Source of the DNA: Planctomycetota bacterium
GTDB taxonomy: Bacteria; Planctomycetota; Brocadiia; JAADGH01
NCBI GenBank assembly: GCA_013152475.1
Contig: JAADGH010000239.1
Coordinates: 139,291-180,633 of the forward strand
Length of the DNA stretch: 41,343 nt
Direction of reading: 5' to 3'
The translations under genes and the position numbers were made by a program. Under the pieces are notes generated by a model. It was not told the DNA's origin. It did not search any database and saw only the letters and a list, made by a program, of their open reading frames with translations. This document shows, piece by piece, positions 32,433 through 39,927 of this stretch (positions are counted from its first letter, which is position 1; the number at the start of each line of letters is the position of its first letter).

Positions 32433-33752
32433 TTATTCCTTGCTTTTCAGATATGCGTCCAGACGCTCGGCCATCTCCCTGCACTTCGCCTCGTTCTCCT
32501 TGGCAAGGTTGTTTTCCTGCGCGGGATCGGCCTTGCGGTCGTGGAGCCACTCCTGCTCTTCGTTGCGGTAGTAGAGCCAGTCCTCCTCCCACACGCTCTC
32601 GTAATTGTGCTGGGCTGAGATGAGATAGTCGTGCACCCGCTCCTTCTCTCCGGTGATGAGGGGCCACAGGCCTGTGCTATCGCTGCCTTCGATGGGGCCG
32701 GCGCCGATGACTTCGAGCATGGTGTGGATCAGGTCGATGTTATAGACCGGCGAGGCAACCCGCCTGCCCGCGCCGATGCCCTCCGGGTGGCGCATCATGC
32801 ACATGATCCGGTAGATCTCGGGGCGAACAAACTTCGAGGCCATGCCGATCTCGCGGTTGTAGTCGCCGACCATATAGCCATGATCGCTAAGAAGCATGAC
32901 GAGGGTGTTTTCACGGAGGCCACACTCGTCGATCTTGTTCAAGAGCTTGCCGATCCCCGCATCGACGAAACTCAACGTCGCCGCATAGCAACAGCGCATG
33001 TGTTCAATTTCACGATCGGTCAATGCATCCTGTTTCACAGCACCGGGAAAGATGACCTCCAGCCCATCGTAGTCCGGATCGTACATATCCATATATCGCT
33101 TCGGCGCATACCACGCCGGGTGGGGACTGAAGGAATCGACCCAGAGGAAGAACTTCTCCTCTTCTGCGTTGTCCTCCACCCATTGCGCCGCCGCCCCGAA
33201 GACCTGACCCGCCTGGTACTCCTCTTCTTTCGTGCGGCCCTGCTGGTTTCGGAGATACTGGACCAGCGTCTTGAGTCGGGGATTATCCTTCTTGATCTCC
33301 AGGTTCGTGTATCGCTTCAGGATGTCGTAGTCGAACTTCCCCGTCCTGTATCGGTCGGCCTCCTGTCCGCGAATCCACTGATACGAATGGAAGAAGCGAT
33401 GGAAGTTCATCGCCGGCTTCATCAGATGATACACATCGATGACCATGCCCTTTGTGTAACCGAGCGGATCGAGATGCTCGGCGACCGTGATGTGCTCTTC
33501 CGGGATCGGTCGCCATCCGTACCGGCTGTTGGTGATCCCCTTCGGCTGCGGCCCGTCCTTGTAGGGAAATGTGCGGCGAGTGGTCGAGAGCGCACGCCGC
33601 ACCGGGACCGTCGGCAGTGACTCCGACATGGCAAAGTCAAAGACGCAGCTTTCGCCGGCCAGCCGATCTATGTTCGGCGTTCTCACCCACCCACCGTTGT
33701 AGCCGAGGAAATCCACGCGCGTGCTGTCGCAGACGATCTGGATAACGTTCAT
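32433..33752 (-). CDS. Sulfatase-like alkaline phosphatase superfamily hydrolase with Thr at catalytic position
   Basis: The product is 439 residues. ATG 33752 is chosen because GGAGGG lies six bases upstream and residues 3-9 form the first strand ending in metal-ligand D9. The longer frame to 33863 would overlap the GNAT gene. Sulfatase fold marks are CDSTRVDFLGYNG at 8-20, TPNIDRLA at 25-32, SPHPAW and LSDHGYMVGD. Where sulfatases have C/S-x-P-x-R, this protein has T48-V-P-V-R52, so it cannot form formylglycine. Thr is the nucleophile in nucleotide pyrophosphatases and phosphonoacetate hydrolase of the same superfamily, so phosphodiesterase or phosphonate hydrolase activity is a fair alternative to sulfatase. 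No signal peptide is seen, so it is probably cytoplasmic. The gene lies 13 nt after the GNAT gene and 6 nt before the PhnX-like gene, in an operon. Confidence 0.85.
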   Translation of the reverse strand: MNVIQIVCDSTRVDFLGYNGGWVRTPNIDRLAGESCVFDFAMSESLPTVPVRRALSTTRRTFPYKDGPQPKGITNSRYGWRPIPEEHITVAEHLDPLGYTKGMVIDVYHLMKPAMNFHRFFHSYQWIRGQEADRYRTGKFDYDILKRYTNLEIKKDNPRLKTLVQYLRNQQGRTKEEEYQAGQVFGAAAQWVEDNAEEEKFFLWVDSFSPHPAWYAPKRYMDMYDPDYDGLEVIFPGAVKQDALTDREIEHMRCCYAATLSFVDAGIGKLLNKIDECGLRENTLVMLLSDHGYMVGDYNREIGMASKFVRPEIYRIMCMMRHPEGIGAGRRVASPVYNIDLIHTMLEVIGAGPIEGSDSTGLWPLITGEKERVHDYLISAQHNYESVWEEDWLYYRNEEQEWLHDRKADPAQENNLAKENEAKCREMAERLDAYLKSKE

Positions 33753-33765
33753 ATCAGGCCCTCCA

Positions 33766-34743
33766 TCACGGTAACTTTCCGTAGATGACAACGTGCAGCG
33801 GCATGTCGTCTTTCTTGATCTGTTCCTCGAGCACCCCTTCCCTCTTGAATCCGCATTCCTCAAGCGCCTCGATCTTCGCCGATGATTGGCTGTCGGCGTA
33901 GCACTGCACCTTGGCCGACGGCAACTGGAGCGAGTCGATCAACTCGGTCGTGTGATCCGAGAAATTCGGATGAACGTAAATGTCAAGAAGGAATACCTGC
34001 CCCTTCCATCTCGCGTCGGGCCGGACCGTCGCCATGCCAACCACAGCGCCGTTCGATGTGGTAAGCACATTGCATGACGAGCTATCCCTCTCCTCCAGTT
34101 CCTTTTTCAGCTTCAGGAACCCGCCCTCGAAGCTCGCCCAGCCGAACTGCCCCGAGCTGATGCTCCGCAGATAATCGCCATCGGTTTGCATCGTAAGCAC
34201 ATTGCTCGTCGGCCAGTGGCGCCACTTGAGTTCCTCGGCCTTGCACTCGGAACCGGCGAAGAAGTCCTCCTCGAACGATTCATCCCAGGCGAAGCGCATC
34301 TGCCCCGACCCCTCCGCCACGCTGCGGAAACCGAAGCTGTGGTAGATCCAGTATGGCGCGGAGTCGTAGCCCGTGCCCAGATAGAGCAGCTTCATCCCGC
34401 GCTCGCCGCAGTCCTCCATCTGCTTTGCCATCAGGGCCTTGTAGGCGCCCTTGCGCCGGTGGTGCTCCTTCGTGAAGACGTGGCCGAGGATGCCAGCGTG
34501 CGAGTGCTCGACGATCATGACGGTCGATGCGATCTCGTCGCCGATCTTGCCGATATAGAATCGCGTCTCCAGCTCGTCGAGCTCCGTCTCGGTCGCCCTG
34601 TCCACGTGCCAGATCCATGGCTCCCCCTTGTGCTTCAGGTGATCGTGGAGGCGCTGCATGTAGCCGGGGTCCGGCGCCATGACGACACCGATCTCCATGG
34701 TCTCGCCGGACTTGAGCTTCACTTCATCAAGTTTCGTATACAC
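33766..34743 (-). CDS. Tandem-domain GNAT N-acetyltransferase
   Basis: The product is 325 residues, about twice the length of a single GNAT domain. The first domain (about 14-165) has the acetyl-CoA motif region LGHVFTKEHHRRKGAYKALM, where RRKGAY fits R/Q-x-x-G-x-A, followed by YLGTGYDSAPYWIYHSFGF, the typical beta-5/alpha-4 segment. The second (about 185-325) ends in AKIEALEECGFKREGVL, also GNAT-like, but lacks a clear pyrophosphate-binding loop and may be inactive. The start is GTG 34743, with AAGG about 7 nt before it. It should acetylate an amine using acetyl-CoA; the substrate is unknown. It sits between PurO (80 nt upstream, with a hairpin in the gap) and the Thr-type sulfatase homologue, probably cotranscribed with the latter. 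Confidence 0.8.
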   Translation of the reverse strand: MYTKLDEVKLKSGETMEIGVVMAPDPGYMQRLHDHLKHKGEPWIWHVDRATETELDELETRFYIGKIGDEIASTVMIVEHSHAGILGHVFTKEHHRRKGAYKALMAKQMEDCGERGMKLLYLGTGYDSAPYWIYHSFGFRSVAEGSGQMRFAWDESFEEDFFAGSECKAEELKWRHWPTSNVLTMQTDGDYLRSISSGQFGWASFEGGFLKLKKELEERDSSSCNVLTTSNGAVVGMATVRPDARWKGQVFLLDIYVHPNFSDHTTELIDSLQLPSAKVQCYADSQSSAKIEALEECGFKREGVLEEQIKKDDMPLHVVIYGKLP

Positions 34744-34772
34744 TTGGCGGCCTTTCTCGGTCTCTTGGGTGC

Positions 34773-34796
34773 CACGCTCAAACTTGTTTGAGCGTG
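34773..34796. terminator. Perfect 11-bp inverted repeat between PurO and GNAT genes (hairpin, not a classic terminator)
   Basis: CACGCTCAAAC at 34773-34783 and its exact complement at 34786-34796 are separated by two bases. In RNA this gives a stem of about nine pairs with a six-base loop. Neither side is followed by a T-run, so a standard Rho-independent terminator is unlikely. An operator, RNA processing site or weak attenuator controlling the genes after PurO is equally possible. Confidence 0.55.
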
Positions 34797-34823
34797 TCTT
34801 CCGACCCTCAAAAGATCGTCACA

Positions 34824-35456
34824 TCACGGCATGGCGTCGGCAAGTTCAAAGCCCCTCTTCTTCTCCAGGGCGCACACCGCCACGACCGGCTTCTCCAGCT
34901 TCGCGAAGGCTCCGCCGCTGATGATATGCTGCGCGCCCTTCTTTGCCGATGGGACGTTGAACTTGTCCTTGCGCTTCGGATCAATATGGTTGATCTCATA
35001 GGTGGCCAGGTAACACACCTCACCCCTCGCCAAAGGAATCTCGCAAACTTCAATTCCGTCTTTGCGAACAACGCCGAGCCAGCCACTCTCCGCCCCCGCC
35101 TCGATCGCTGCCGCGATGCGCGGTGTGTCGAGGGAGTCGTGCTCGTAGTCCAGCGCCAGCAGGCTCAGGGCCAGCGCATCGCGGATCGGCGTGCCCGCTT
35201 CGATCTTCTCCGCGATGGGGTTCGTGTGCGATCCGTTCGTCACCACCGCCGTCTTGCCGACAATGCGGGCACAGTCGTACGTGATGAACGCGTTCTCCAG
35301 CACCGTCCCCTCCGACCCCTCCTTCGGCACGACGCTCGCCTTTTTCTTCTCGACAATCGCCTTCCGATTCGGGAACGACCGCGACGACACGCGATACAGT
35401 CCGGCCGCCTTCCCGGACTTCGTCCGTCCAACCGCAACGATTCGTCCTACGTACAC
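34824..35456 (-). CDS. purO: Archaeal-type IMP cyclohydrolase (PurO family)
   Basis: The product is 210 residues, close to the roughly 200 of archaeal PurO. The N-terminus MYVGRIVAVG-x-T, and YRVSSRSFPNR at 21-31, are hallmarks of this family. Conserved blocks TYDCARI and NGSHTNPI follow at about 59-65 and 74-81. The enzyme closes FAICAR to IMP, the last step of purine synthesis; in most bacteria this is done by the C-terminal part of PurH. The start is GTG 35456 with GGAGGT five bases upstream. It has its own promoter at 35514-35541 and is the first gene of the minus-strand group with GNAT, the sulfatase homologue and the PhnX-like gene. The rest of the purine pathway is not in the window, so whether it serves purine synthesis or a side pathway remains open. 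Confidence 0.88.
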   Translation of the reverse strand: MYVGRIVAVGRTKSGKAAGLYRVSSRSFPNRKAIVEKKKASVVPKEGSEGTVLENAFITYDCARIVGKTAVVTNGSHTNPIAEKIEAGTPIRDALALSLLALDYEHDSLDTPRIAAAIEAGAESGWLGVVRKDGIEVCEIPLARGEVCYLATYEINHIDPKRKDKFNVPSAKKGAQHIISGGAFAKLEKPVVAVCALEKKRGFELADAMP

Positions 35457-35513
35457 CTTGACCTCCGTTCAATCTTAATCGTAATCCCACACTTCCCTTC
35501 ACGCGCTACCGAG

Positions 35514-35541
35514 AGTATAGCGATTTGGGGGAGGAAATCAA
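35514..35541 (-). promoter_or_regulatory. Promoter of the PurO operon
   Basis: On the minus strand TTGATT (35541-35536), a 16-bp spacer and TATACT (35519-35514) lie in the gap between the lipoprotein stop (35562) and PurO. The predicted leader is about 50 nt and ends in GGAGGT before GTG 35456. Confidence 0.7.
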
Positions 35542-35561
35542 ACAGGGACTATAGACCGATC

Positions 35562-36503
35562 CTACTGCTTCCTCTCGGACTCCCCCTTCTCCGGCCTCTG
35601 TTGCCCCTGCTCTCTTTCCGCCTTCGCCTTCTTCTCCGCCTTCCTCTTCGCCTCCGCCTCTCGAATCTTCGCCATCATGAATCCGCCGAGGGTCTGCTCC
35701 ATGCGTCGCTGGGTGTATGCCTCGATCTTGGCCTTCTTGTCGCCCTCCGACCAGTCCTTCTGCGCGTTCACCCACATGCTGAAGAGGCCAATGTCACGCA
35801 TCAGGGCCAGGCCGTCGGTCAGCGTCCGTTCAATACTCACGATGCCGAGCAGCAAGTGCGTCATCGCCTCGGCGACCGGTCCAACCTTCCGTTTCTTGAT
35901 CGAGGCGACCATCATCTTTGCGACCGCATCCCGGATGACCGCCTTCGTCGGCATGGCCATCATCCACTCGGTTTCATCGGCGCGCGACTTGGGGAAGCCC
36001 AGGACCGTGCAGACCTTCTTGTCCGGCAGGGGAAACGGGATCGCCTTGAAGACGTCGCCCACCGTGACGCCGAGGTCGTCCAGCTTCTTCTTGAACTCGT
36101 TCCATTTCACAAGAGGGTCGAACGGTTCGTCCTTGGCCTGCTCAGCTTTCTTCTTGGCTTTCGCCTCGAGCGATCTCTTTTTCAACTCCAGCTCGATGAT
36201 CTGCTGCAGAGCAGGAACAAGCAATCCATCGTTTGCATCCGTAACAAACACCAGCCCCTTCCCCGCCTTGCGACCGGTCTCCTTCTCGAAATCCCTCTTC
36301 ACGGCGATGATCAGCCGATCCGCTTCGCCCGCCGCCTCCTTGCTGCTGGCATAGACAAAAGCATTCGGCGTGTTGTAGAGCTGACGCTTGGCGTACTCCT
36401 GCGGCCAGTCCTTCGGCTTTTCCAGCACGACCGCCGGTGCGCACCCCACAGCGCAGACAATCAGCAAACCAATATAGACTCGCCTGAGCGGATTCGATTC
36501 CAT
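35562..36503 (-). CDS. Uncharacterised lipoprotein with charged helical tail
   Basis: The product is 313 residues. ATG 36503 follows AGGGAG by five bases. The signal peptide has RR at 7-8, a hydrophobic core at 10-18 and Cys21 in A-V-G-C, a good lipobox, so it should be membrane-anchored. Residues 40-100 look alpha/beta (FVYASSKEAAGEADRLIIAVKRDF, GLVFVTDAND). Residues 105-125 and 280-313 are Lys/Glu/Ala-rich and probably coiled or disordered. I recognise no family and no catalytic motif. The genomic position, with its own promoter at 36534-36562 and a promoter for PurO after it, makes it a separate unit from the PurO operon, although readthrough is possible because no terminator separates them. 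Confidence 0.75.
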   Translation of the reverse strand: MESNPLRRVYIGLLIVCAVGCAPAVVLEKPKDWPQEYAKRQLYNTPNAFVYASSKEAAGEADRLIIAVKRDFEKETGRKAGKGLVFVTDANDGLLVPALQQIIELELKKRSLEAKAKKKAEQAKDEPFDPLVKWNEFKKKLDDLGVTVGDVFKAIPFPLPDKKVCTVLGFPKSRADETEWMMAMPTKAVIRDAVAKMMVASIKKRKVGPVAEAMTHLLLGIVSIERTLTDGLALMRDIGLFSMWVNAQKDWSEGDKKAKIEAYTQRRMEQTLGGFMMAKIREAEAKRKAEKKAKAEREQGQQRPEKGESERKQ

Positions 36504-36533
36504 CGCATCTCCCTGAGATCACATGGCAAGTCG

Positions 36534-36562
36534 AGTATGCCAAATCACTCGTTCCATTGCAA
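36534..36562 (-). promoter_or_regulatory. Promoter of the uncharacterised lipoprotein gene
   Basis: On the minus strand TTGCAA (36562-36557), a 17-bp spacer and CATACT (36539-36534) match the sigma-70 pattern with one or two mismatches per hexamer. The leader to ATG 36503 would be about 24 nt. It is back to back with the plus-strand promoter at 36586-36614. Confidence 0.65.
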
Positions 36563-36585
36563 GTAAACAGGTGTCCCAATAGTTC

Positions 36586-36614
36586 TTGACAAACCCACTT
36601 GGCGCGGACACAAT
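36586..36614 (+). promoter_or_regulatory. Promoter of the secreted glycosidase-like gene
   Basis: TTGACA at 36586-36591, a 17-bp spacer and CACAAT at 36609-36614 give a perfect -35 and a 4/6 -10. Transcription from about 36621 leaves a leader of about 35 nt with AGGAG at 36644-36648. Confidence 0.6.
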
Positions 36615-36655
36615 GATCCCACCAACACGGCCACACAACAATCAGGAGAATCGCC

Positions 36656-38146
36656 ATGAAGAAAACCATCGTCTGCACACTCGTTGTCGTAATCCTTTGC
36701 ACCGCTGGCGCGACTGCCCAACAGAAGAAGAAGCGATTGAGGCTGACCTTGGACCAGAAGATCGACATGATCCTGAAAAATACCAAACCCCTCAAATTCC
36801 CTCGCGGCGACCGCTTGCCGCTCTTCTTCTGGCATCTCCACACGCGGGGTAACATGTGCGGCGGCGATGAGGCAAAGATCGAAGAAACGCTCAAGGCCCT
36901 CGATGCGCGCGGACTCCCCGTCATCCACGCCTGGTGGCACAATCCCAAGGCGGAGAGACAACAGGCCGTCATGGACCAGTGCATGAAGCTCGGTAAGATC
37001 CAGAAGCGTCTCGGCCTGCCCGTCTACGCATTCGCCGGGAACACGGGGGTCGGCTTCTACCGCGACAAGGACGCCACCTGGCACGTGGACAAGGACGGCA
37101 ATCGATTCCCCGATGACACGCATGTCGAGAAGCGACCCATCGGCTGCCCCTTCGCGAAGGACGGCTGGCCGGCCGTGGCAGATCAGGTGCGCGCGTGGGT
37201 GAAGTGCTACCGGGAGAGCGCCGTGCCCCTCGATGGCGTCTGGTTCGATTGGGAGTGGGCGGGCCCGAGCGAATGGAACGGCGCGTGGGAGAAGTGCCGG
37301 AAGTGCGTTCGATGTCAAAAGGAGTTGGGCAAAGACGGACTGAAGGATTTCACCGTCTTCCAAAAGAAGATCCGCGAGGTCCGCTCGGCGATGCAGAAAA
37401 CCTTTGTCGATGTGATCCATGAATACTTCCCCAAGGCAACCGTGGCGAACTACGGGTGCTACCCCATGGGCGACTACCGCTATTGGTACGACTACTATGA
37501 GAAGTACGTCGAGGGCGCCCCGGCCAAGCGCGTGCAGCGCGCGGTGTATCGCAAGTGGTACAAAGACGAGTTCGGCCTGACGGGGTATAGCATCGGCATG
37601 CCCGTCGTCTATGGATGGGGCCCGACCTATGGCTGGTTCGACTATGCCGACACCGACTACCGCTGGTTCCAGAACATGCTTTCGGTCTTTTCCAACAGCG
37701 CGGCCAATCGTCCAAAGGGCGTGCCCCTCGTCAACTGGATCAATCGCTTCGTGAAACTCGACACCACGCCGACAGATGCGGTTCCAATCTCTGAGGAAAA
37801 ATATCGGGAACTCCTCTGGCACATCTGGCTGCGCGGCGCCGACAGCATGTACATCTGGTGCCGCAACGAGGACATCCTGCGCGAGCTCGTGCCGGTGCAC
37901 AGCACCTACGCGGCAGCGCTCCAATACAAGGAGTTCCTTGCCAAGGGCACACCGCTCATCTTTGACGTCCCCGAGACAGAAGGCCCCGTCCTCTCGGCGC
38001 TTCGTCTCGGCGACAGGCTCCTCGTCCGCCGGACGGACTTTGGCAAGCCGCCGTCGAAGGACGACGCGTTCATCGAAGTAAACGGTAAAAAAATCACCAT
38101 CCCCGCTTCGATGAGCGGCAAAACGGTAGTGATGGAGATCAAATAA
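36656..38146 (+). CDS. Secreted TIM-barrel glycoside hydrolase-like protein
   Basis: The product is 496 residues. ATG 36656 lies seven bases after AGGAG. Residues 1-21 form a signal peptide: KK, hydrophobic core, and cleavage after A-T-A before Q22. The body reads like a (beta/alpha)8 barrel: strand LPLFFWHLHT at 54-63, GLPVIHAWWH, GLPVYAFAG, then PLDGVWFDWEWAGP with acid pair D198 and E200 at a strand end, then a helix leading to VANYGCYPMGDYRYWYDYY. The D-W-E pair, followed by a Tyr-rich strand, recalls GH56 hyaluronidases, but I cannot confirm this. A CRKCVRC cluster (214-220) may bind metal or form disulfides. The C-terminal 80 residues look like a beta-sandwich. It is likely exported for polysaccharide degradation. 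It is monocistronic, with an intergenic gap downstream. Confidence 0.75.
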   Translation: MKKTIVCTLVVVILCTAGATAQQKKKRLRLTLDQKIDMILKNTKPLKFPRGDRLPLFFWHLHTRGNMCGGDEAKIEETLKALDARGLPVIHAWWHNPKAERQQAVMDQCMKLGKIQKRLGLPVYAFAGNTGVGFYRDKDATWHVDKDGNRFPDDTHVEKRPIGCPFAKDGWPAVADQVRAWVKCYRESAVPLDGVWFDWEWAGPSEWNGAWEKCRKCVRCQKELGKDGLKDFTVFQKKIREVRSAMQKTFVDVIHEYFPKATVANYGCYPMGDYRYWYDYYEKYVEGAPAKRVQRAVYRKWYKDEFGLTGYSIGMPVVYGWGPTYGWFDYADTDYRWFQNMLSVFSNSAANRPKGVPLVNWINRFVKLDTTPTDAVPISEEKYRELLWHIWLRGADSMYIWCRNEDILRELVPVHSTYAAALQYKEFLAKGTPLIFDVPETEGPVLSALRLGDRLLVRRTDFGKPPSKDDAFIEVNGKKITIPASMSGKTVVMEIK

Positions 38147-38532
38147 TCACATAGTCCGCCAGCAAACTGCTTTTCGTTCAAAAAATTAAGGGGACCAAAG
38201 ATTTATAACTGCCGTTTGCACAAGCAGTTAAGATTATAACTGGCACGCACCCACCGACCCCAACGGACTTATTCAAAAAGGTAATTTCCCGTATTGCAGC
38301 GGTTCTCTACGGGTCCGACTTACCTGCCCTACGGCCTGCCGATATCCGGAAACCATCCGGTTTTCAACATGTAAAGTCAAAATAGTGCAAAAAATCAAGA
38401 GGTTCCGAAGGTAGACAAACAAAGAAGAAAGGGTAGAATTCTTAATAACAAATAACAGCGAGGTTTGAACCCGAAAGAAACTTCAGTAGGTACAACATAT
38501 CGTGAAACTGTTGCAAGCAAGCGAGAAGTGAC
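38147..38532. other. AT-richer intergenic region with repeated ATAACTG and a short hairpin
   Basis: No credible gene is seen. The composition is clearly AT-richer than its neighbours. The near-identical strings gatttataactg (38200-38211) and gattataactg (38232-38242) lie 32 bases apart. AACTGC at 38207-38212 pairs with GCAGTT at 38224-38229, giving a six-base stem. A third aactgc occurs near 38165. TAGAAT at 38434-38439 is a possible -10 for the PrpD gene, but no -35 fits. It may hold regulatory sites or the remains of a lost gene. Confidence 0.4.
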
Positions 38533-39903
38533 ATGAGTCTCACAAGAATTCTGGCAGAACTCGTGCTCTACACAGCGTTGGACGAAATATCGGACGAGGC
38601 GTATAACGCCGCGAAAAAAGTGATCCTCGACACGATCGGCTGCACGATCTCGGGGTATAATGCGCCGGGTATCCCGGAGGTGATTGAGCAGATGCGCGAG
38701 TGGGGTGGAAAACCGGAGGCGACGGCGCTCATTCACGGCGACAAATTGCCCGCGCCGAATGCGGCATTCGCGAACAGCGCACTCGCCCACGCGCTCGATT
38801 TTGATGAAGTACACGCGGCGCTCCACATCATGGTGTCGGTGTTTCCCGCGACCCTCGCCGCAGCCGAGACCGTCGGCGCGTCGGGCAAGGACCTGCTCGC
38901 CGCGGTGGTGATGGGCGTCGAGGCCGCAAGCCGGCTTGTCGTCTCTTTCCTTCGGCGGAAACCGCAAGGCGGCTACACTGGCCTGGGTTTCCTGCCGAGT
39001 ACGGTCGTGGGAGGATTCGGGACCACGGCCGCCGTCTGTCGCCTTTGGAAAATGGACGTGGAGCAAACGGTAGATGCCATGGGCATCTCCTATGCACAAG
39101 CCTGCGGCAACCGGCAAGCTCTGTACGACAAAACGCTCACCAAACGGCTCCAACCCGCCTTTGCCGCACGCAACGCCCTCTGGGCCGCCGCGCTGGCGCG
39201 CCGGGGCGTCACCGGCCCCATCGAGGCAATCGAGGGACGCGCCGGATTGTATCGAATCTTCCGCAATATCGACCCATGCACCGCCGAAGAGTTGACCGAG
39301 CCGCGTGACTTTTTCGAAATCGAACGGTGTTGGATCAAGCAATATCCGGTCTGCGGCGGCACGATGATCCATGCGGCCGTGACGTTGGGGCAGGAACGTC
39401 GCTTCAAGGCCGAGGAGATCGAGCGGATCGAAATCTACCTCGGCGGAGCGAAGAAAGGACTCACCACGGGACCCTTCGTGCTGGGCCGCAACCCGCAACC
39501 GTGCGCGCAGTTCAACGCCGCCTACCATGCCGCGCTCGGCGTGCTGCGGGGGGACGCGAACATCGAGCGTTTCACCGACGACCAGATTCGCCGCGATGTG
39601 GAGGCGGCGCAACTGACCGAGCGAGTGACGCTGCGCACGAACATGGCCGAAAAGCCGCCGCACCGATGTGAAGGCGTGAAGGTCATCATGCGGGACGGCC
39701 GCACCTTCACGAAATTCGCCCGGCCAGAAGAAGGCCTGTTCTCCATGCCGCTCGATCGCGTAGTCGAGAAATTCCATCATCTCGCCGAGTTCTCGGGCAT
39801 CTGCCCCAAGGAAAAAGCCGATGCCATTCGGCAAGGCATCCTGGAATTGGATTCCATGCGGGATATTTCCGACTTCGTGAAAGAGTGCGCCCTTTTGTTT
39901 TGA
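38533..39903 (+). CDS. MmgE/PrpD family protein (iminodisuccinate-epimerase-like candidate)
   Basis: The product is 456 residues, the normal family length. Family marks are the helical N-domain DTIGCTISGY at 33-42; NSALAHALDFDEVH at 81-94, with H86, D89, D91 and H94 lining the usual active-site segment; TKRLQPAFAARNALWAAALARRGVTGP at about 202-228; and QYPVCGG before a conserved His. Members include 2-methylcitrate dehydratase, cis-aconitate decarboxylase and iminodisuccinate epimerase. No other propionate-cycle gene (prpB, prpC) is present. The partner 24 nt downstream is an argininosuccinate-lyase-like enzyme, the combination known for iminodisuccinate breakdown. This favours a tricarboxylate or aminocarboxylate epimerase or dehydratase, as inference. 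No good Shine-Dalgarno is seen beyond GAGAAG. Confidence 0.88.
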   Translation: MSLTRILAELVLYTALDEISDEAYNAAKKVILDTIGCTISGYNAPGIPEVIEQMREWGGKPEATALIHGDKLPAPNAAFANSALAHALDFDEVHAALHIMVSVFPATLAAAETVGASGKDLLAAVVMGVEAASRLVVSFLRRKPQGGYTGLGFLPSTVVGGFGTTAAVCRLWKMDVEQTVDAMGISYAQACGNRQALYDKTLTKRLQPAFAARNALWAAALARRGVTGPIEAIEGRAGLYRIFRNIDPCTAEELTEPRDFFEIERCWIKQYPVCGGTMIHAAVTLGQERRFKAEEIERIEIYLGGAKKGLTTGPFVLGRNPQPCAQFNAAYHAALGVLRGDANIERFTDDQIRRDVEAAQLTERVTLRTNMAEKPPHRCEGVKVIMRDGRTFTKFARPEEGLFSMPLDRVVEKFHHLAEFSGICPKEKADAIRQGILELDSMRDISDFVKECALLF

Positions 39904-39927
39904 GGAAGGATATAGCGGGAGTCAAAA

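Noticed and set aside
32433..33863. Longer start for the Thr-type sulfatase homologue at 33863
   Set aside because: It would overlap the GNAT gene by about 100 bp and add an Arg/Ser-rich segment unlike the family. ATG 33752 has GGAGGG at the right distance and begins the first beta strand.
34788..36566. Plus-strand open frame of 592 codons over PurO and the lipoprotein
   Set aside because: It is antisense to two genes with clear motifs, ribosome sites and promoters. Its Leu/Arg-rich translation shows no domain.
38462..38472. GGTTTGAACCC resembling a tRNA T-arm, possible tRNA remnant or attachment site
   Set aside because: No acceptor, D-arm or anticodon arm can be folded around it, and no integrase or second copy is nearby.
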